NCBI GenBank assembly: GCA_903893675.1
Contig: CAITNA010000159.1
Span: 1 to 50,415 of the forward strand
DNA: 50,415 nucleotides
Reading direction: 5' to 3'
Source of the DNA: an uncultured Micrococcales bacterium
Lineage (GTDB): Bacteria; Actinomycetota; Actinomycetes; Actinomycetales; Microbacteriaceae
Shown here: one piece after another, positions 27,235 to 36,191 of the stretch
Position numbering within the stretch: the first letter of the stretch is position 1
Layout of the letters: every line of letters begins with the position of its first letter
Notes under the pieces: generated by a model
Seen by the model: the letters and a program-made list of their open reading frames with translations, nothing else
Told to the model about the DNA's origin: nothing
Database searches by the model: none
Translations under genes and position numbers: made by a program

Positions 27235-28707
27235 ATGGCTAAACAATTCATCAAAGTTTCTGCAACCACTCCTGCATTCTCGAAGGACAGCGTTTTCGTT
27301 GTCGCAGTCGTTGACCGCAACGGCAAGCTCGAGCTGCACTCAGGCGCTGTCGACGTTTCGTCGCTAAAGGGCCTTGACCTTCAAAAGATCGGTGCCCGCG
27401 CTGCAAACGACGCTGTTCTTCGCGTGCCAGGCCCTAACGGCTCAGTATTCGCACTCATCGGCGGTCTCGGCGATGCCAGCGAAGAGCGCCTGCGCTACTT
27501 CGGCGGCACCGTGGGTCGCACCGTGAACGACTTCAAGCAGGTAATCGTCGGTTTGCCAATTGCCAACGATGTTGAGGCCGGAGCCCTTCTCGAGGGCTAC
27601 GCCATTGGCCACTACAACTACACCGAGTACAAGTCGGACGCCAAGCGCGTTCCTGCACAGACTCTGATCCTGGCGACCAAATACAAGGTGAAGCCAGCCA
27701 CACTTGGCCGCGTCGAGGTGCTTCGCGCCGCAGTACACGACACCCGCGACCTCGTCTCGATGCCTGCAAACGACCTCTATCCACAAAGCTTCGCGGCAGC
27801 CGCATCGCGCTTGGCAAAGGGCGCAAGCGTAACCGTCACCGTGCTCGACGAGAAGAAGCTTGCCGCTGGCGGCTTCGGCGGCCTGATTGGCGTGGGCAAG
27901 GGCTCTGCTCGCCCACCCCGCCTGGTGAAGGTTGAATACAAGCCTGCAGGTGCCAAGAAGAAGATCGCCTTGGTTGGCAAGGGCATCACCTATGACACCG
28001 GTGGCCTCTCGCTAAAGCCTGCGGCCTCAATGCTCGGCATGAAATACGACATGACCGGTGCGGCCACCGTGCTCAACGCCGTCTTGGCCATTGCCCGCCT
28101 GAAGCTGAAGGTTCACGCCACCGCTTATCTGTGCCTCGCTGAGAACATGCCTTCAGGCACCGCAACTCGTCCGGGCGACGTGGTCAAGGCCCGAAACGGC
28201 AAGACCATCGAAGTGACCAACACCGACGCAGAAGGCCGCGTGGTCTTGGCCGACGGTTTGAGTCTCGCCAGCGAGTCATTCCCTGACTACATCATCGACG
28301 TGGCAACCCTCACCGGAGCTCAGCGGGTCGCCCTTGGCACTCGCTATGCAGGCATCATGGGTGACGACGCGACCGTCGCCAAGCTGGGGGCCGCAATCAA
28401 GGCCGCTGGCGAGTATGCCTGGCCAATGCCGCTTGCTGAAGACCTGCGCCCGCTGATCGATGGCCAGATTGCTGACCTCCAGAACGCCAAGGTGGGCAAC
28501 ACCGCCGGCGGCATGATCATCGGTGGCCTGTTCCTGCGCGAGTTCATCGGCAAGAAGAAGGGCTCAAACCAGCCAATTGACTGGGCTCACCTAGACATCG
28601 CTGGCCCTGCCGACAACGAAGGTGCGGGATACGGTTTCATTCCAAAGGGAGCCACCGGTTCATACGTTCGCAGTCTCGTGAACTTCGCCGAGTCTGTAAT
28701 CAAATAG
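27235..28707 (+). CDS. pepA: Leucyl aminopeptidase (M17 family)
   Basis: This 490-aa dinuclear-metal aminopeptidase removes N-terminal residues from peptides in the cytoplasm. Metal-binding and catalytic residues lie in VGKGITYDTGGLSLKP and the M17 signature NTDAEGRVVLADGL, with GMKYDMTGAATVL between. The N-terminal domain is the usual macro-like regulatory one. Position next to lpd-sucB-lipBA is conserved in actinobacteria. A hairpin follows the stop codon. Confidence 0.95.
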   Translation: MAKQFIKVSATTPAFSKDSVFVVAVVDRNGKLELHSGAVDVSSLKGLDLQKIGARAANDAVLRVPGPNGSVFALIGGLGDASEERLRYFGGTVGRTVNDFKQVIVGLPIANDVEAGALLEGYAIGHYNYTEYKSDAKRVPAQTLILATKYKVKPATLGRVEVLRAAVHDTRDLVSMPANDLYPQSFAAAASRLAKGASVTVTVLDEKKLAAGGFGGLIGVGKGSARPPRLVKVEYKPAGAKKKIALVGKGITYDTGGLSLKPAASMLGMKYDMTGAATVLNAVLAIARLKLKVHATAYLCLAENMPSGTATRPGDVVKARNGKTIEVTNTDAEGRVVLADGLSLASESFPDYIIDVATLTGAQRVALGTRYAGIMGDDATVAKLGAAIKAAGEYAWPMPLAEDLRPLIDGQIADLQNAKVGNTAGGMIIGGLFLREFIGKKKGSNQPIDWAHLDIAGPADNEGAGYGFIPKGATGSYVRSLVNFAESVIK

Positions 28708-28720
28708 CCAAACTGTCGAT

Positions 28721-28750
28721 GGGGTCATCCGGGGTTTTCTGGATGACCCT
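28721..28750 (+). terminator. Hairpin downstream of pepA
   Basis: GGGTCATCC (28722-28730) pairs perfectly with GGATGACCC (28741-28749) around a 10-nt loop, 13 bp after the pepA stop. It is not followed by a T-run (CTCTCAGC), so it may be a weak or Rho-assisted terminator or a 3' stabilising hairpin. Confidence 0.55.
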
Positions 28751-28816
28751 CTCAGCTGTCTAGGCACCCTTGAGTAGTAAACTTTTCGGGTTCGTCCCCC
28801 TTATTAGGAGCATGTT

Positions 28817-30193
28817 TTGGCTGAGCACAATTTCGACGTAGTAATCCTCGGCGGAGGAAGCGGTGGCTATGCAGCTGCGCTTCGTTCGGCACAGTTGGGC
28901 AAGTCAGTTGCTCTCATCGAGAAGGACAAACTCGGAGGCACCTGCCTCCACCGCGGTTGCATTCCTACCAAGGCACTGCTTCACGCAGCCGAGGTTGCAG
29001 ACACCGTAAAGGACGCAGCGCACTACGGCGTTAGCGCAAACTTCAACGCAATCGACATGAACGTGGTCAACACCTACCGCGATGGAATCGTCGACAAACT
29101 CTTCAAGGGCCTCACCGGCTTGGTCAACTCGAAGAACATCACTGTTGTTAAGGGTGAAGGCCGCATGGTCGGTGCAAAGACCATCCAGGTTGGCGAAGAC
29201 CGCTACACCGGAACCAACCTCGTGCTTGCTTCGGGTTCATACTCGCGCTCGCTGCCTGGTCTCGAAATTGGTGGTCGCGTAATCACCTCTGAGCAGGCAC
29301 TGCAGATGACCTTCGTTCCAAACAAGGTGATCGTTCTCGGCGGTGGCGTCATCGGCGTGGAGTTCGCATCGATCTGGCGTTCGTTCGGCACCGAGGTAAC
29401 CATCGTCGAAGGTTTGCCAACTTTGGTTCCTAACGAAGACGCATCGGTGAGCAAGGCTCTCGAGCGTGCGTTCCGCAAGCGCGGCATCGAATTCAAAACT
29501 GGCGTTCGCTTCTCGGGTGTTCAGCAGCACGAGAACGGCGTTATCGTTTCGCTCGAAAGCGGCGAGACTCTCGAAGCAGAGCTCATGCTCGTTGCTGTCG
29601 GCCGCGGACCAAACACTGCTGGCCTCGGCTATGAGGAAAACGGCATCTCGATGGATCGCGGCTATGTGCTGACCAACGAGCGTCTGCAGACCAGCGTTCC
29701 TGGTGTTTATGCAGCCGGCGATATCGTTCCTGGTTTGCAGCTTGCACACCGCGGTTTCCAGCAGGGCATCTTCATCGCTGAAGAAATTGCTGGCCTGAAC
29801 CCAGCCGTCATCGACGAGAACGGTATTCCGAAGGTCACCTACTGCGAGCCAGAGATTGCATCTGTTGGTTTGTCAGAGGCGAAGGCTGCCGAGAAGTTTG
29901 GCGCAGACAACATCTCTACCTACGAATACAACCTTGGCGGCAACGGCAAGAGCCAGATCCTTGGCACTGCAGGCTTCATCAAGTTGATTCGTCAGAACAA
30001 CGGCCCAGTGGTTGGCGTTCACATGATTGGCTCGCGCGTTGGCGAGCAGATCGGTGAGGCTCAGCTCATTGTGAACTGGGAGGCATACCCAGAGGATGTC
30101 GCAACCTTGATTCACGCCCACCCAACCATGAACGAAGCGATCGGCGAGGCTCACCTAGCACTTGCCGGCAAGCCACTTCACGCACACGCCTAA
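28817..30193 (+). CDS. lpdA: Dihydrolipoyl dehydrogenase (E3)
   Basis: This 458-aa flavoprotein reoxidises the lipoyl arm of 2-oxoacid dehydrogenase complexes with NAD+. FAD-binding GGGSGGYAAA is followed by the redox-active disulfide in GGTCLHRGCIPTKAL; the NAD site is VLGGGVIGVEFAS and the C-terminal His-Glu pair is in HAHPTMNEAIGE. The start is TTG at 28817, chosen because AGGAG lies 7 nt upstream and the nearby ATG (28812) is out of frame. sucB starts 18 bp after its end. Confidence 0.95.
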   Translation: MAEHNFDVVILGGGSGGYAAALRSAQLGKSVALIEKDKLGGTCLHRGCIPTKALLHAAEVADTVKDAAHYGVSANFNAIDMNVVNTYRDGIVDKLFKGLTGLVNSKNITVVKGEGRMVGAKTIQVGEDRYTGTNLVLASGSYSRSLPGLEIGGRVITSEQALQMTFVPNKVIVLGGGVIGVEFASIWRSFGTEVTIVEGLPTLVPNEDASVSKALERAFRKRGIEFKTGVRFSGVQQHENGVIVSLESGETLEAELMLVAVGRGPNTAGLGYEENGISMDRGYVLTNERLQTSVPGVYAAGDIVPGLQLAHRGFQQGIFIAEEIAGLNPAVIDENGIPKVTYCEPEIASVGLSEAKAAEKFGADNISTYEYNLGGNGKSQILGTAGFIKLIRQNNGPVVGVHMIGSRVGEQIGEAQLIVNWEAYPEDVATLIHAHPTMNEAIGEAHLALAGKPLHAHA

Positions 30194-30211
30194 TACTCAG
30201 GAGAACAGTAA

Positions 30212-31567
30212 ATGAGCGAAGTAGTACTTCCAGCACTCGGCGAGAGCGTCACCGAAGGCACCGTCACCCGTTGGTTGAAGAAGGTCGGCGACACCGTTGC
30301 CGTCGACGAGCCTCTGGTAGAAATTTCGACCGACAAGGTCGACACAGAGATTCCTTCACCTGTTGCCGGAACCATTGAACAGATCCTTGTTCAAGAAGAC
30401 GAGACCGTTGCAGTTGGCGCAGTTCTCGCAATCGTTGGTTCGGGTTCAGGCGCAGCAGCTCCTGCCGCTCCAGCCGCCGAGCCAGTTGCAGCAGCACCTG
30501 CTCCAGCGCCGGTTGCAACTCCAGAGCCAGTAGCAGCTCCAGTCGCAGCACCGGCTGCCGCCCCTGTTGCAGCACCAGCACCTGTAGCCGCTCCAGTGTC
30601 AGCACCTGCCCCAGTTGCATCGCAGACCGTTTCGCACACCAGCGACGCTGGCTATGTCACTCCGCTCGTACGCAAGCTTGCCAACGAGTCTGGCGTTGAC
30701 CTTTCATCGATCGCTGGCACCGGCGTTGGTGGACGCATTCGCAAAGAAGACGTTCTCGGCGCAACTCACGCAGCTCCAGCAGTTTCATACGCTGCACCTG
30801 TTGCAGCACCGGCAGCTTCGGCACGACACGTAGCAGCTGCTCCTTCGGCTCTTCGCGGAACCGTTGAGCCAATGTCACGTCTTCGCAAGGTTCTTGCAGA
30901 GCGCGCAGTTGCTTCGATGGTTTCAACCGCACAGCTCACCTCGGTGGTTGAGGTAGATGTCACTCGCATTGCAAACTTTCGCGAATCAGTGAAGGGCGCT
31001 TTCCAGGCAGCAACCGGCAACAAGTTGAACTTCATGCCGTTCTTTGCTCTCGCAGCCGCAGAGGCATTGCGCTCGCACCCAAAGATCAACGCATCGATCG
31101 ACGGCGACAACATCGTTTACCACAACGGTGAGAACATCTCGTTCGCAGTCGACACCGAGCGCGGATTGCTCACCCCGGTCATCCGTGAAGTTGCATCGCT
31201 GAACCTCGCGCAGATTGCAGGTCAGATTGTTGACCTCGCGAACCGCACTCGCAACAACCAGTTGAAGCCAGATGAGCTCAGCGGTGGAACCTTCACCCTG
31301 ACCAACACTGGTTCACGCGGCGCGCTGTTCGACACTCCTGTTGTCTTCTTGCCTCAGTCGGCAATCCTCGGCACCGGCATCGTCACCAAGCGCCCAGTGG
31401 TTGTAACCGCAGCCGATGGCAGCGACAGCATCGCGATTCGCCACATGGTCTACTTGGCACTCTCGTATGACCATCGCCTGATCGACGGCGCTGACGCAAG
31501 CCGCTTCTTGGTCGACGTGAAGAACCGCCTCGAAGAGGGCAACTTCTCGGCCAACCTCGGCATCTAG
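30212..31567 (+). CDS. sucB: 2-oxoacid dehydrogenase E2 (dihydrolipoyl acyltransferase), probably succinyltransferase
   Basis: This 451-aa E2 subunit carries one lipoyl domain (about residues 1-76, lipoyl-lysine in EISTDKVDTEIPSP), an Ala/Pro linker of about 65 residues, a peripheral-subunit-binding domain (TPLVRKLANESGVDLSSI) and the catalytic acyltransferase domain with LSYDHRLIDGADASRFL. It is probably succinyl-specific from actinobacterial synteny, but pyruvate or branched-chain E2 cannot be excluded. Many actinobacterial E2 proteins carry two or three lipoyl domains; here there is one. AGGAGA precedes the ATG. A strong terminator follows. Confidence 0.9.
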   Translation: MSEVVLPALGESVTEGTVTRWLKKVGDTVAVDEPLVEISTDKVDTEIPSPVAGTIEQILVQEDETVAVGAVLAIVGSGSGAAAPAAPAAEPVAAAPAPAPVATPEPVAAPVAAPAAAPVAAPAPVAAPVSAPAPVASQTVSHTSDAGYVTPLVRKLANESGVDLSSIAGTGVGGRIRKEDVLGATHAAPAVSYAAPVAAPAASARHVAAAPSALRGTVEPMSRLRKVLAERAVASMVSTAQLTSVVEVDVTRIANFRESVKGAFQAATGNKLNFMPFFALAAAEALRSHPKINASIDGDNIVYHNGENISFAVDTERGLLTPVIREVASLNLAQIAGQIVDLANRTRNNQLKPDELSGGTFTLTNTGSRGALFDTPVVFLPQSAILGTGIVTKRPVVVTAADGSDSIAIRHMVYLALSYDHRLIDGADASRFLVDVKNRLEEGNFSANLGI

Positions 31568-32187
31568 TTCGCATTAGAAGAAGTGACCCGGTCAAAAGGC
31601 TGGGTCACTTTTTCTATTAACCAACCATCTGGGCCAGCCGATAGATAGAGCTCTGCCTCGAGCTCTGCCCCAGCACACTCGCCTGAAACCTTGACCGAAC
31701 GCAGCTGCCCAAGCACGATGTCGCGGTCGACCCGAATGCTCGGATGAGCATCCAGAAAGTCGGTCAACAACCGCCCCGCAACTGGCTGGCACTGCATCTT
31801 CGGCGCCGCAGGCGAAATCAATTTCGGCGTTGTGGTCGCGATAGTGGATTGCTTGGGTAGAGAAGGCGGCGACCTATGGGGAGCGAGCACTAGGCCGGCA
31901 ATTTGAGCTGCCACCATGACGACCCCAAACCCGCCAATCAGCCAGGTTCGGCGCGAACCAGAAACCGGCCTCGGTGACTCGCCCAAAACCGCCAGTGCGT
32001 CTTGGTTTTCGACTTGCAGATAGACCCTGCCATTGCTCAGCATGAGCGGTTGGGCCTTGAACCCGAGCCGATTGAGCCTGACCATGGCGGCAAACCAGTT
32101 GCTGAGAAGCCTCGGGGCTCGCCTGCCGAAATCGTGCATCGAACGATGGTGCCCTGGCGGAGCATCCAAGTGGAATAAAAGCCGCAA
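31564..32187 (-). CDS. Membrane-anchored protein of unknown function
   Basis: This 207-aa ORF has a basic N-terminal region (about 1-78), one membrane segment (about 80-102, TWLIGGFGVVMVAAQIAGLVLA), and an external domain of about 100 residues. I do not recognise a family. The start is uncertain: TTG 32187 is the track start, but ATG 32139 (MHDFGRR) is also possible. Its stop overlaps the sucB stop in a palindromic CTAG, and its last codons also encode the sucB terminator stem, so the C-terminus is constrained. It is divergent from lipB. Confidence 0.6.
   Translation of the reverse strand: MRLLFHLDAPPGHHRSMHDFGRRAPRLLSNWFAAMVRLNRLGFKAQPLMLSNGRVYLQVENQDALAVLGESPRPVSGSRRTWLIGGFGVVMVAAQIAGLVLAPHRSPPSLPKQSTIATTTPKLISPAAPKMQCQPVAGRLLTDFLDAHPSIRVDRDIVLGQLRSVKVSGECAGAELEAELYLSAGPDGWLIEKVTQPFDRVTSSNAN
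31581..31613. terminator. Rho-independent terminator after sucB
   Basis: AAGTGACCC (31581-31589) pairs perfectly with GGGTCACTT (31602-31610), with a 12-nt loop and a T-run (CTTTTTC) after it. It is 14 bp past the sucB stop. The reverse strand gives a similar hairpin followed by CTTCTTC, so it may work in both directions. It lies inside the end of the oppositely oriented ORF. Confidence 0.85.
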
Positions 32188-32197
32188 TCTGTGGATT

Positions 32198-32204
32198 TAA
32201 ACTA
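32198..32204. promoter_or_regulatory. -10 element TAAACTA upstream of lipB
   Basis: TAAACT is followed by AAAACA (6 nt) and the ATG of lipB, so the lipB message should be leaderless. On the other strand the same bases read TAGTTT, 11 nt before the TTG of the divergent membrane protein. Confidence 0.5.
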
Positions 32205-32209
32205 AAACA

Positions 32210-32842
32210 ATGCCCCTGTTCGAAACTCTTGGACTCGATCCCAATTTTGTGGATTACGAGCAGGCCTGGCAAATCCAGCGCAAGGTTCACTCAGAGGTAG
32301 CCTCAGGCGCAAGACCGGACACCGTTTTGCTGCTTGAGCACGCATCGGTTTTCACCGCGGGCAAGCGCACGGAATCTGAAGAGCGCCCGATGGACGGCAC
32401 CCCGGTAATCGACGTCGACCGCGGTGGCAAAATCACCTGGCACGGCCCAGGCCAGCTGGTTGGCTACCCGATCATGCAGCTGCCTGACCCAATCGACGTG
32501 GTTGGCTACGTGCGCTGGCTCGAGCAGGTTCTGATTGATTCGATTGCCGAATTCGGTGTCACCGGCGAACGCGTTGGCGGCCGAAGTGGCGTGTGGGTAC
32601 ACGTCGACGGTGCATTCGAGAAGGTTGCCGCCATCGGCATCCGGGTGGCCGAAAAGGTCACGATGCACGGATTCGCGCTGAATTGCAACAACTCGCTCGA
32701 CCCGTATGAAACGATTATTGCCTGTGGAATTCGCGACGCGAAGACCACCACCCTGTCCAGACTTTCTGGTCGGGAAATCACGCCAGCAATGGCGGCCGAA
32801 GTTGTCACAAGGCACCTAGGCGAAATTGAGAAACGACGATGA
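32210..32842 (+). CDS. lipB: Octanoyltransferase
   Basis: This 210-aa enzyme transfers octanoate from acyl carrier protein to the lipoyl domains of target proteins. The acyl-enzyme cysteine is in IIACGI, and the catalytic lysine in [27 protein letters not shown] is the family signature. It is followed by lipA with an ATGA overlap, so the two steps of lipoate synthesis are translationally coupled. The sucB gene just upstream encodes a likely substrate. Confidence 0.96.
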   Translation: MPLFETLGLDPNFVDYEQAWQIQRKVHSEVASGARPDTVLLLEHASVFTAGKRTESEERPMDGTPVIDVDRGGKITWHGPGQLVGYPIMQLPDPIDVVGYVRWLEQVLIDSIAEFGVTGERVGGRSGVWVHVDGAFEKVAAIGIRVAEKVTMHGFALNCNNSLDPYETIIACGIRDAKTTTLSRLSGREITPAMAAEVVTRHLGEIEKRR

Positions 32843-33831
32843 ACGACAAGCCAGAAAAGAAGTTGCTTCGCATTGAGGTGCGCAACGCATCGGTGCCTAT
32901 CGAACGCAAGCCCGAGTGGATCAAGACCCGCGCCAAGATGGGCCCTGAGTATCAGTCGCTTCAGCTCTTAGTAAAGAACGAGGGCCTGCACACCGTTTGC
33001 CAAGAGGCAGGTTGCCCGAACATTTTTGAGTGCTGGGAAGACCGCGAGGCGACCTTCTTGATCGGCGGCTCGCAGTGCACTCGTCGCTGCGACTTTTGCC
33101 AGATCGACACCGGCAAGCCTGCAGACTTTGACGCAGACGAGCCGCGTCGCGTTGGCGACTCTGTGAAGCAGATGAACTTGCGCTATGCAACCGTCACCGG
33201 TGTCGCACGCGACGACCTCGAAGATGAAGGTTCATGGCTCTACGCCGAAACCATTCGCCAGATTCACCTTCAGTCTCCAGGCACCGGCGTCGAGATCTTG
33301 GTTCCAGACTTCTCTGGAAACCCAGAGCACCTGCAGCGAGTATTCGATGCAAAGCCTGAGGTATTCGCACACAACCTCGAGACCGTTCCACGGATCTTCA
33401 AGCAGATTCGCCCGGCCTTCCGTTACGAGCGCTCACTCGACGTCATCACTCAGGCACGCAACGCCGGCATGGTCACCAAGTCGAACCTGATTCTTGGCAT
33501 GGGCGAAACCGATGATGAAATCATCCAAGCCCTTCAAGACCTGCACGATTCCGGAACCGACATCATTACCATCACGCAGTATTTGCGCCCGACCCCGCGC
33601 CACCACCCAATCGATCGCTGGGTGAAGCCTGAGCAGTTCGTCGAGCTGAACAAGATTGCCGAGGACATGGGCTTCCTCGGAGTGCTCAGCGGGCCACTGG
33701 TTCGTTCGTCATACCGAGCCGGACGCCTTTGGGCTTCGTCGATGGTGAAGAAGGGTCGCGCGATTCCAGCCGAGCTTCAGCACCTGGCCGATGCCGCACT
33801 GGCCCAGGGCTTCAGCCAAGCCGTTCACTAA
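32839..33831 (+). CDS. lipA: Lipoyl synthase
   Basis: This 330-aa radical SAM enzyme inserts two sulfur atoms into protein-bound octanoate. The auxiliary cluster cysteines are in [12 protein letters not shown], the radical SAM cluster motif is CTRRCDFC, and the C-terminal serine ligand is in RSSYRAG. It overlaps lipB by 4 bp. DUF4191 follows after 19 bp, with its own -10 element. Confidence 0.97.
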   Translation: MNDKPEKKLLRIEVRNASVPIERKPEWIKTRAKMGPEYQSLQLLVKNEGLHTVCQEAGCPNIFECWEDREATFLIGGSQCTRRCDFCQIDTGKPADFDADEPRRVGDSVKQMNLRYATVTGVARDDLEDEGSWLYAETIRQIHLQSPGTGVEILVPDFSGNPEHLQRVFDAKPEVFAHNLETVPRIFKQIRPAFRYERSLDVITQARNAGMVTKSNLILGMGETDDEIIQALQDLHDSGTDIITITQYLRPTPRHHPIDRWVKPEQFVELNKIAEDMGFLGVLSGPLVRSSYRAGRLWASSMVKKGRAIPAELQHLADAALAQGFSQAVH

Positions 33832-33837
33832 ATCGTT

Positions 33838-33844
33838 TAGGCTA
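33838..33844 (+). promoter_or_regulatory. -10 element TAGGCTA of a leaderless DUF4191 promoter
   Basis: TAGGCT (33838-33843) ends 7 nt before the DUF4191 ATG, just after the lipA stop. It would give DUF4191 its own leaderless transcript in addition to any read-through from lipBA. Confidence 0.45.
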
Positions 33845-33850
33845 TTGCGC

Positions 33851-34573
33851 ATGGCTAAGAGCACCGCACCTAAGATCCCTGCAAAGACCAACCGCGAACC
33901 AGGGCGATTCCGCCAACTGCTGAAGGTTTACGCGCTCACCGCGAAGACAGACAAGCCTGCGGTGCTTTGGTCGATTCTTGGCTTCGTTGTTCCGCTGGCA
34001 ATCGGCTTGATCATCGCCAACGTGGTTGCTCCGGGCAACATCATTTCGAATGTCATGTGGGGCGTCCTCGGCGCTGCCGCCGGTCTTCTGATTGCAATGA
34101 TCATCATGTCTCGTCGCGCAGAGGCAGCTGCCTATGCACGCTTCGAAGGCCAGCCTGGTGCAACCGGTGCCGTGCTCAACTCGGCTCTTCGTCGCGGCTG
34201 GCGCTTCAGCGAAATGCCAGTGCACGTTAGCCCCAAGACTCAGGAACTCGTTTTCCGCGCTGTCGGCCCAGCCGGCATCGTGCTGATTGGCGAGGGCACC
34301 TCGAAGGCCCGCGTTCAGGCCATGGTCGAGGATGAGCGCCGCAAGGCAGCCCGCATCGCGCCTGGCGTTCAGATTCAGACCTTCTATGTGATCCCTGGCG
34401 ACTCGCACGCAACTTCGCTTGCAAAGCTCGGCCCGACAATCCTCAAGCTCAAGCGCAGCCTCAGCCGCAGCGAGGTCACCGTGGTGGCCAACCGCCTCGA
34501 CTCAATCGGCACGAACATCCCAGTGCCAAAGGGCATTGACCCGAACAAACTGCGTCAGCAGCGCCAGCGCTAA
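33851..34573 (+). CDS. DUF4191 membrane protein
   Basis: This 240-aa protein fits DUF4191, found between lipA and glnA in actinobacteria. A basic N-terminus is followed by two membrane segments (about residues 40-60, WSILGFVVPLAIGLIIANV, and 67-89, NVMWGVLGAAAGLLIAMII), then a soluble domain (GQPGATGAVLNSALRRGW). The track ORF starts at 33791 inside lipA; ATG 33851 matches the family start. Its stop codon is the first three bases of the glnA operator. Function unknown. Confidence 0.88.
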   Translation: MAKSTAPKIPAKTNREPGRFRQLLKVYALTAKTDKPAVLWSILGFVVPLAIGLIIANVVAPGNIISNVMWGVLGAAAGLLIAMIIMSRRAEAAAYARFEGQPGATGAVLNSALRRGWRFSEMPVHVSPKTQELVFRAVGPAGIVLIGEGTSKARVQAMVEDERRKAARIAPGVQIQTFYVIPGDSHATSLAKLGPTILKLKRSLSRSEVTVVANRLDSIGTNIPVPKGIDPNKLRQQRQR

Positions 34574-34600
34574 GTTTTACATCGGCGTAACAAGTTACGC
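34571..34600 (+). promoter_or_regulatory. GlnR-like operator upstream of glnA
   Basis: The block contains TTTTACATC, two variable bases and CGTAACAAGTTACGC. It holds TTTAC-N6-GTAAC and, continuing, GTTAC-N6-GTCAC (34594-34609), both near the GlnR half-site pattern. GCGTAAC and GTTACGC also form a perfect inverted repeat around AA. It matches the amt block at 26 of 30 positions. It is centred about 50 bp before the predicted start site, suiting an activator. Confidence 0.68.
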
Positions 34601-34624
34601 GCAAGTCACCCCCTGCCCCGCAGA

Positions 34625-34630
34625 TAAACT
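34625..34630 (+). promoter_or_regulatory. Probable -10 (TAAACT) of glnA
   Basis: TAAACT lies 24 bp after the operator block. No good -35 hexamer is present at the right distance (CAAGTC), as expected for a promoter that needs an activator. It predicts a leader of about 60 nt before the glnA ATG. Confidence 0.4.
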
Positions 34631-34696
34631 GAATCGGTTGGCTTCAAAGGCGCGCCACCAACCACAATTCGCTTCAGCTATCGAAGGGACATTTCC

Positions 34697-36121
34697 ATGT
34701 TCAAGAACGCATCTGAGGTCGTTAAGTACATCAAGGACAACGACGTAAAGTTCCTTGACGTTCGCTTCACCGACCTACCTGGTGTGCAGCAGCACTTCAA
34801 CCTCCCAGCAGCAATGATCGACGAGGACTTCTTCCGCGACGGTCAGTTGTTTGACGGTTCGTCGATCCGCGGTTTCGCATCGATCCACGAGTCAGACATG
34901 CAGCTCATCCCAGATGTGACCACCGCTTACCTCGACGCATTCCGCGTTGAGAAGACCCTGGTCATGATCTTCGACATCTACAACCCACGCAACGGAGAGA
35001 TCTACGGTCGCGACCCACGCCAGGTTGCCAAGAAGGCAGAGGCCTACCTCGGCACCACCGGCATCGCAGATACCGCGTTCTTCGCACCTGAAGCAGAATT
35101 CTTCATCTTCGATGACGTTCGTTACGAGTACAAGCAGAACAGCTCGATGCACTTCATCGACTCGAGCGAAGCAGCTTGGAACTCGGGCCGCAAGGAAGAC
35201 GGCGGAAACCTCGCCAACAAGACCCCATACAAGGGTGGCTACTTCCCTGTTTCGCCAGTTGACCAGCACGCAGACATGCGCGACAACATCGTTCTCGAGC
35301 TCGAGGCTGCAGGCCTGAGCGTAGAGCGCAGCCACCACGAGGTGGGCACCGCAGGCCAGGGCGAGATCAACTACCGCTTCGACACTCTGGTTAGCGCAGC
35401 AGACGACATCTTGAAGTTCAAGTACATCGTCAAGAACGTTGCTAACAACTGGGGCAAGACCGCAACCTTCATGCCGAAGCCACTGTTCGGCGACAACGGC
35501 TCGGGCATGCACGTGCACCAGTCGCTATGGAAAGACGGCAAGCCGTTGTTCTATGACGAGTCGGGCTACGGCGGTCTTTCAGACCTCGCTCGCTGGTACA
35601 TCGGTGGAATCCTGAAGCACGCTCCATCGCTGCTGGCATTCACCAACCCAACCGTGAACTCATACCACCGCTTGGTTCCAGGCTTCGAGGCGCCAGTAAA
35701 CCTGGTCTACTCGGCAGGTAACCGTTCGGCTGCGATCCGCATCCCGATGACCGGAACCAACCCGAAGGCAAAGCGCATCGAGTTCCGCGCTCCTGACGCA
35801 TCGAGCAACCCGTACCTCGCATTCGCTGCGATGTTGATGGCTGGCCTCGACGGCATCAAGAACCGCATCGAGCCACACGAGCCAGTAGACAAGGACCTCT
35901 ACGAGCTGCCACCAGAGGAAGCAAAGCTGATTCCTCAGGTGCCAGGCAACCTCGAAGACGTGCTCAAGGCTCTTGAAGCAGACCACGACTACCTGCTTGC
36001 AGGCGACGTATTCACCAAGGACCTCATCGAGACCTGGATTGACTACAAGCGCACCAAGGAGATCCAGCCGATTGCACTTCGTCCTCACCCATACGAGTTC
36101 GAGCTGTACTACGGCGTTTAG
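34697..36121 (+). CDS. glnA: Glutamine synthetase type I
   Basis: This 474-aa dodecameric enzyme makes glutamine from glutamate, ammonia and ATP. Seen: FDGSSIRGF, the metal site [32 protein letters not shown], and [20 protein letters not shown]. The adenylylation tyrosine is Tyr402 in [11 protein letters not shown], so it should be a target of the GlnE encoded next door. A GlnR-like operator lies upstream and a strong terminator downstream, so it is probably monocistronic. ATG 34697 follows GAAGGGAC. Confidence 0.97.
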   Translation: MFKNASEVVKYIKDNDVKFLDVRFTDLPGVQQHFNLPAAMIDEDFFRDGQLFDGSSIRGFASIHESDMQLIPDVTTAYLDAFRVEKTLVMIFDIYNPRNGEIYGRDPRQVAKKAEAYLGTTGIADTAFFAPEAEFFIFDDVRYEYKQNSSMHFIDSSEAAWNSGRKEDGGNLANKTPYKGGYFPVSPVDQHADMRDNIVLELEAAGLSVERSHHEVGTAGQGEINYRFDTLVSAADDILKFKYIVKNVANNWGKTATFMPKPLFGDNGSGMHVHQSLWKDGKPLFYDESGYGGLSDLARWYIGGILKHAPSLLAFTNPTVNSYHRLVPGFEAPVNLVYSAGNRSAAIRIPMTGTNPKAKRIEFRAPDASSNPYLAFAAMLMAGLDGIKNRIEPHEPVDKDLYELPPEEAKLIPQVPGNLEDVLKALEADHDYLLAGDVFTKDLIETWIDYKRTKEIQPIALRPHPYEFELYYGV

Positions 36122-36133
36122 TCGAAACTTCGA

Positions 36134-36163
36134 AAAGGGTCACGCGAAAGCGTGGCCCTTTTT
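36134..36163 (+). terminator. Rho-independent terminator after glnA
   Basis: AAAGGGTCACGC pairs with GCGTGGCCCTTT (one G-U pair) around a GAAA tetraloop, followed by TTTTTG, 12 bp past the glnA stop. A textbook intrinsic terminator. Confidence 0.92.
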
Positions 36164-36191
36164 GTCTTCTTCTCGGATGTTCGCCCAGCAG

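Noticed and set aside
30391-30639. Minus-strand ORF of Gly/Ala/Thr repeats opposite the sucB linker
   Set aside because: Antisense of the Ala/Pro-rich linker; not a real gene.
34892-35518. 208-aa minus-strand ORF opposite glnA
   Set aside because: Antisense shadow of a clear glutamine synthetase gene; composition (Val, Ala, Cys-rich) is typical of reverse-frame translation.
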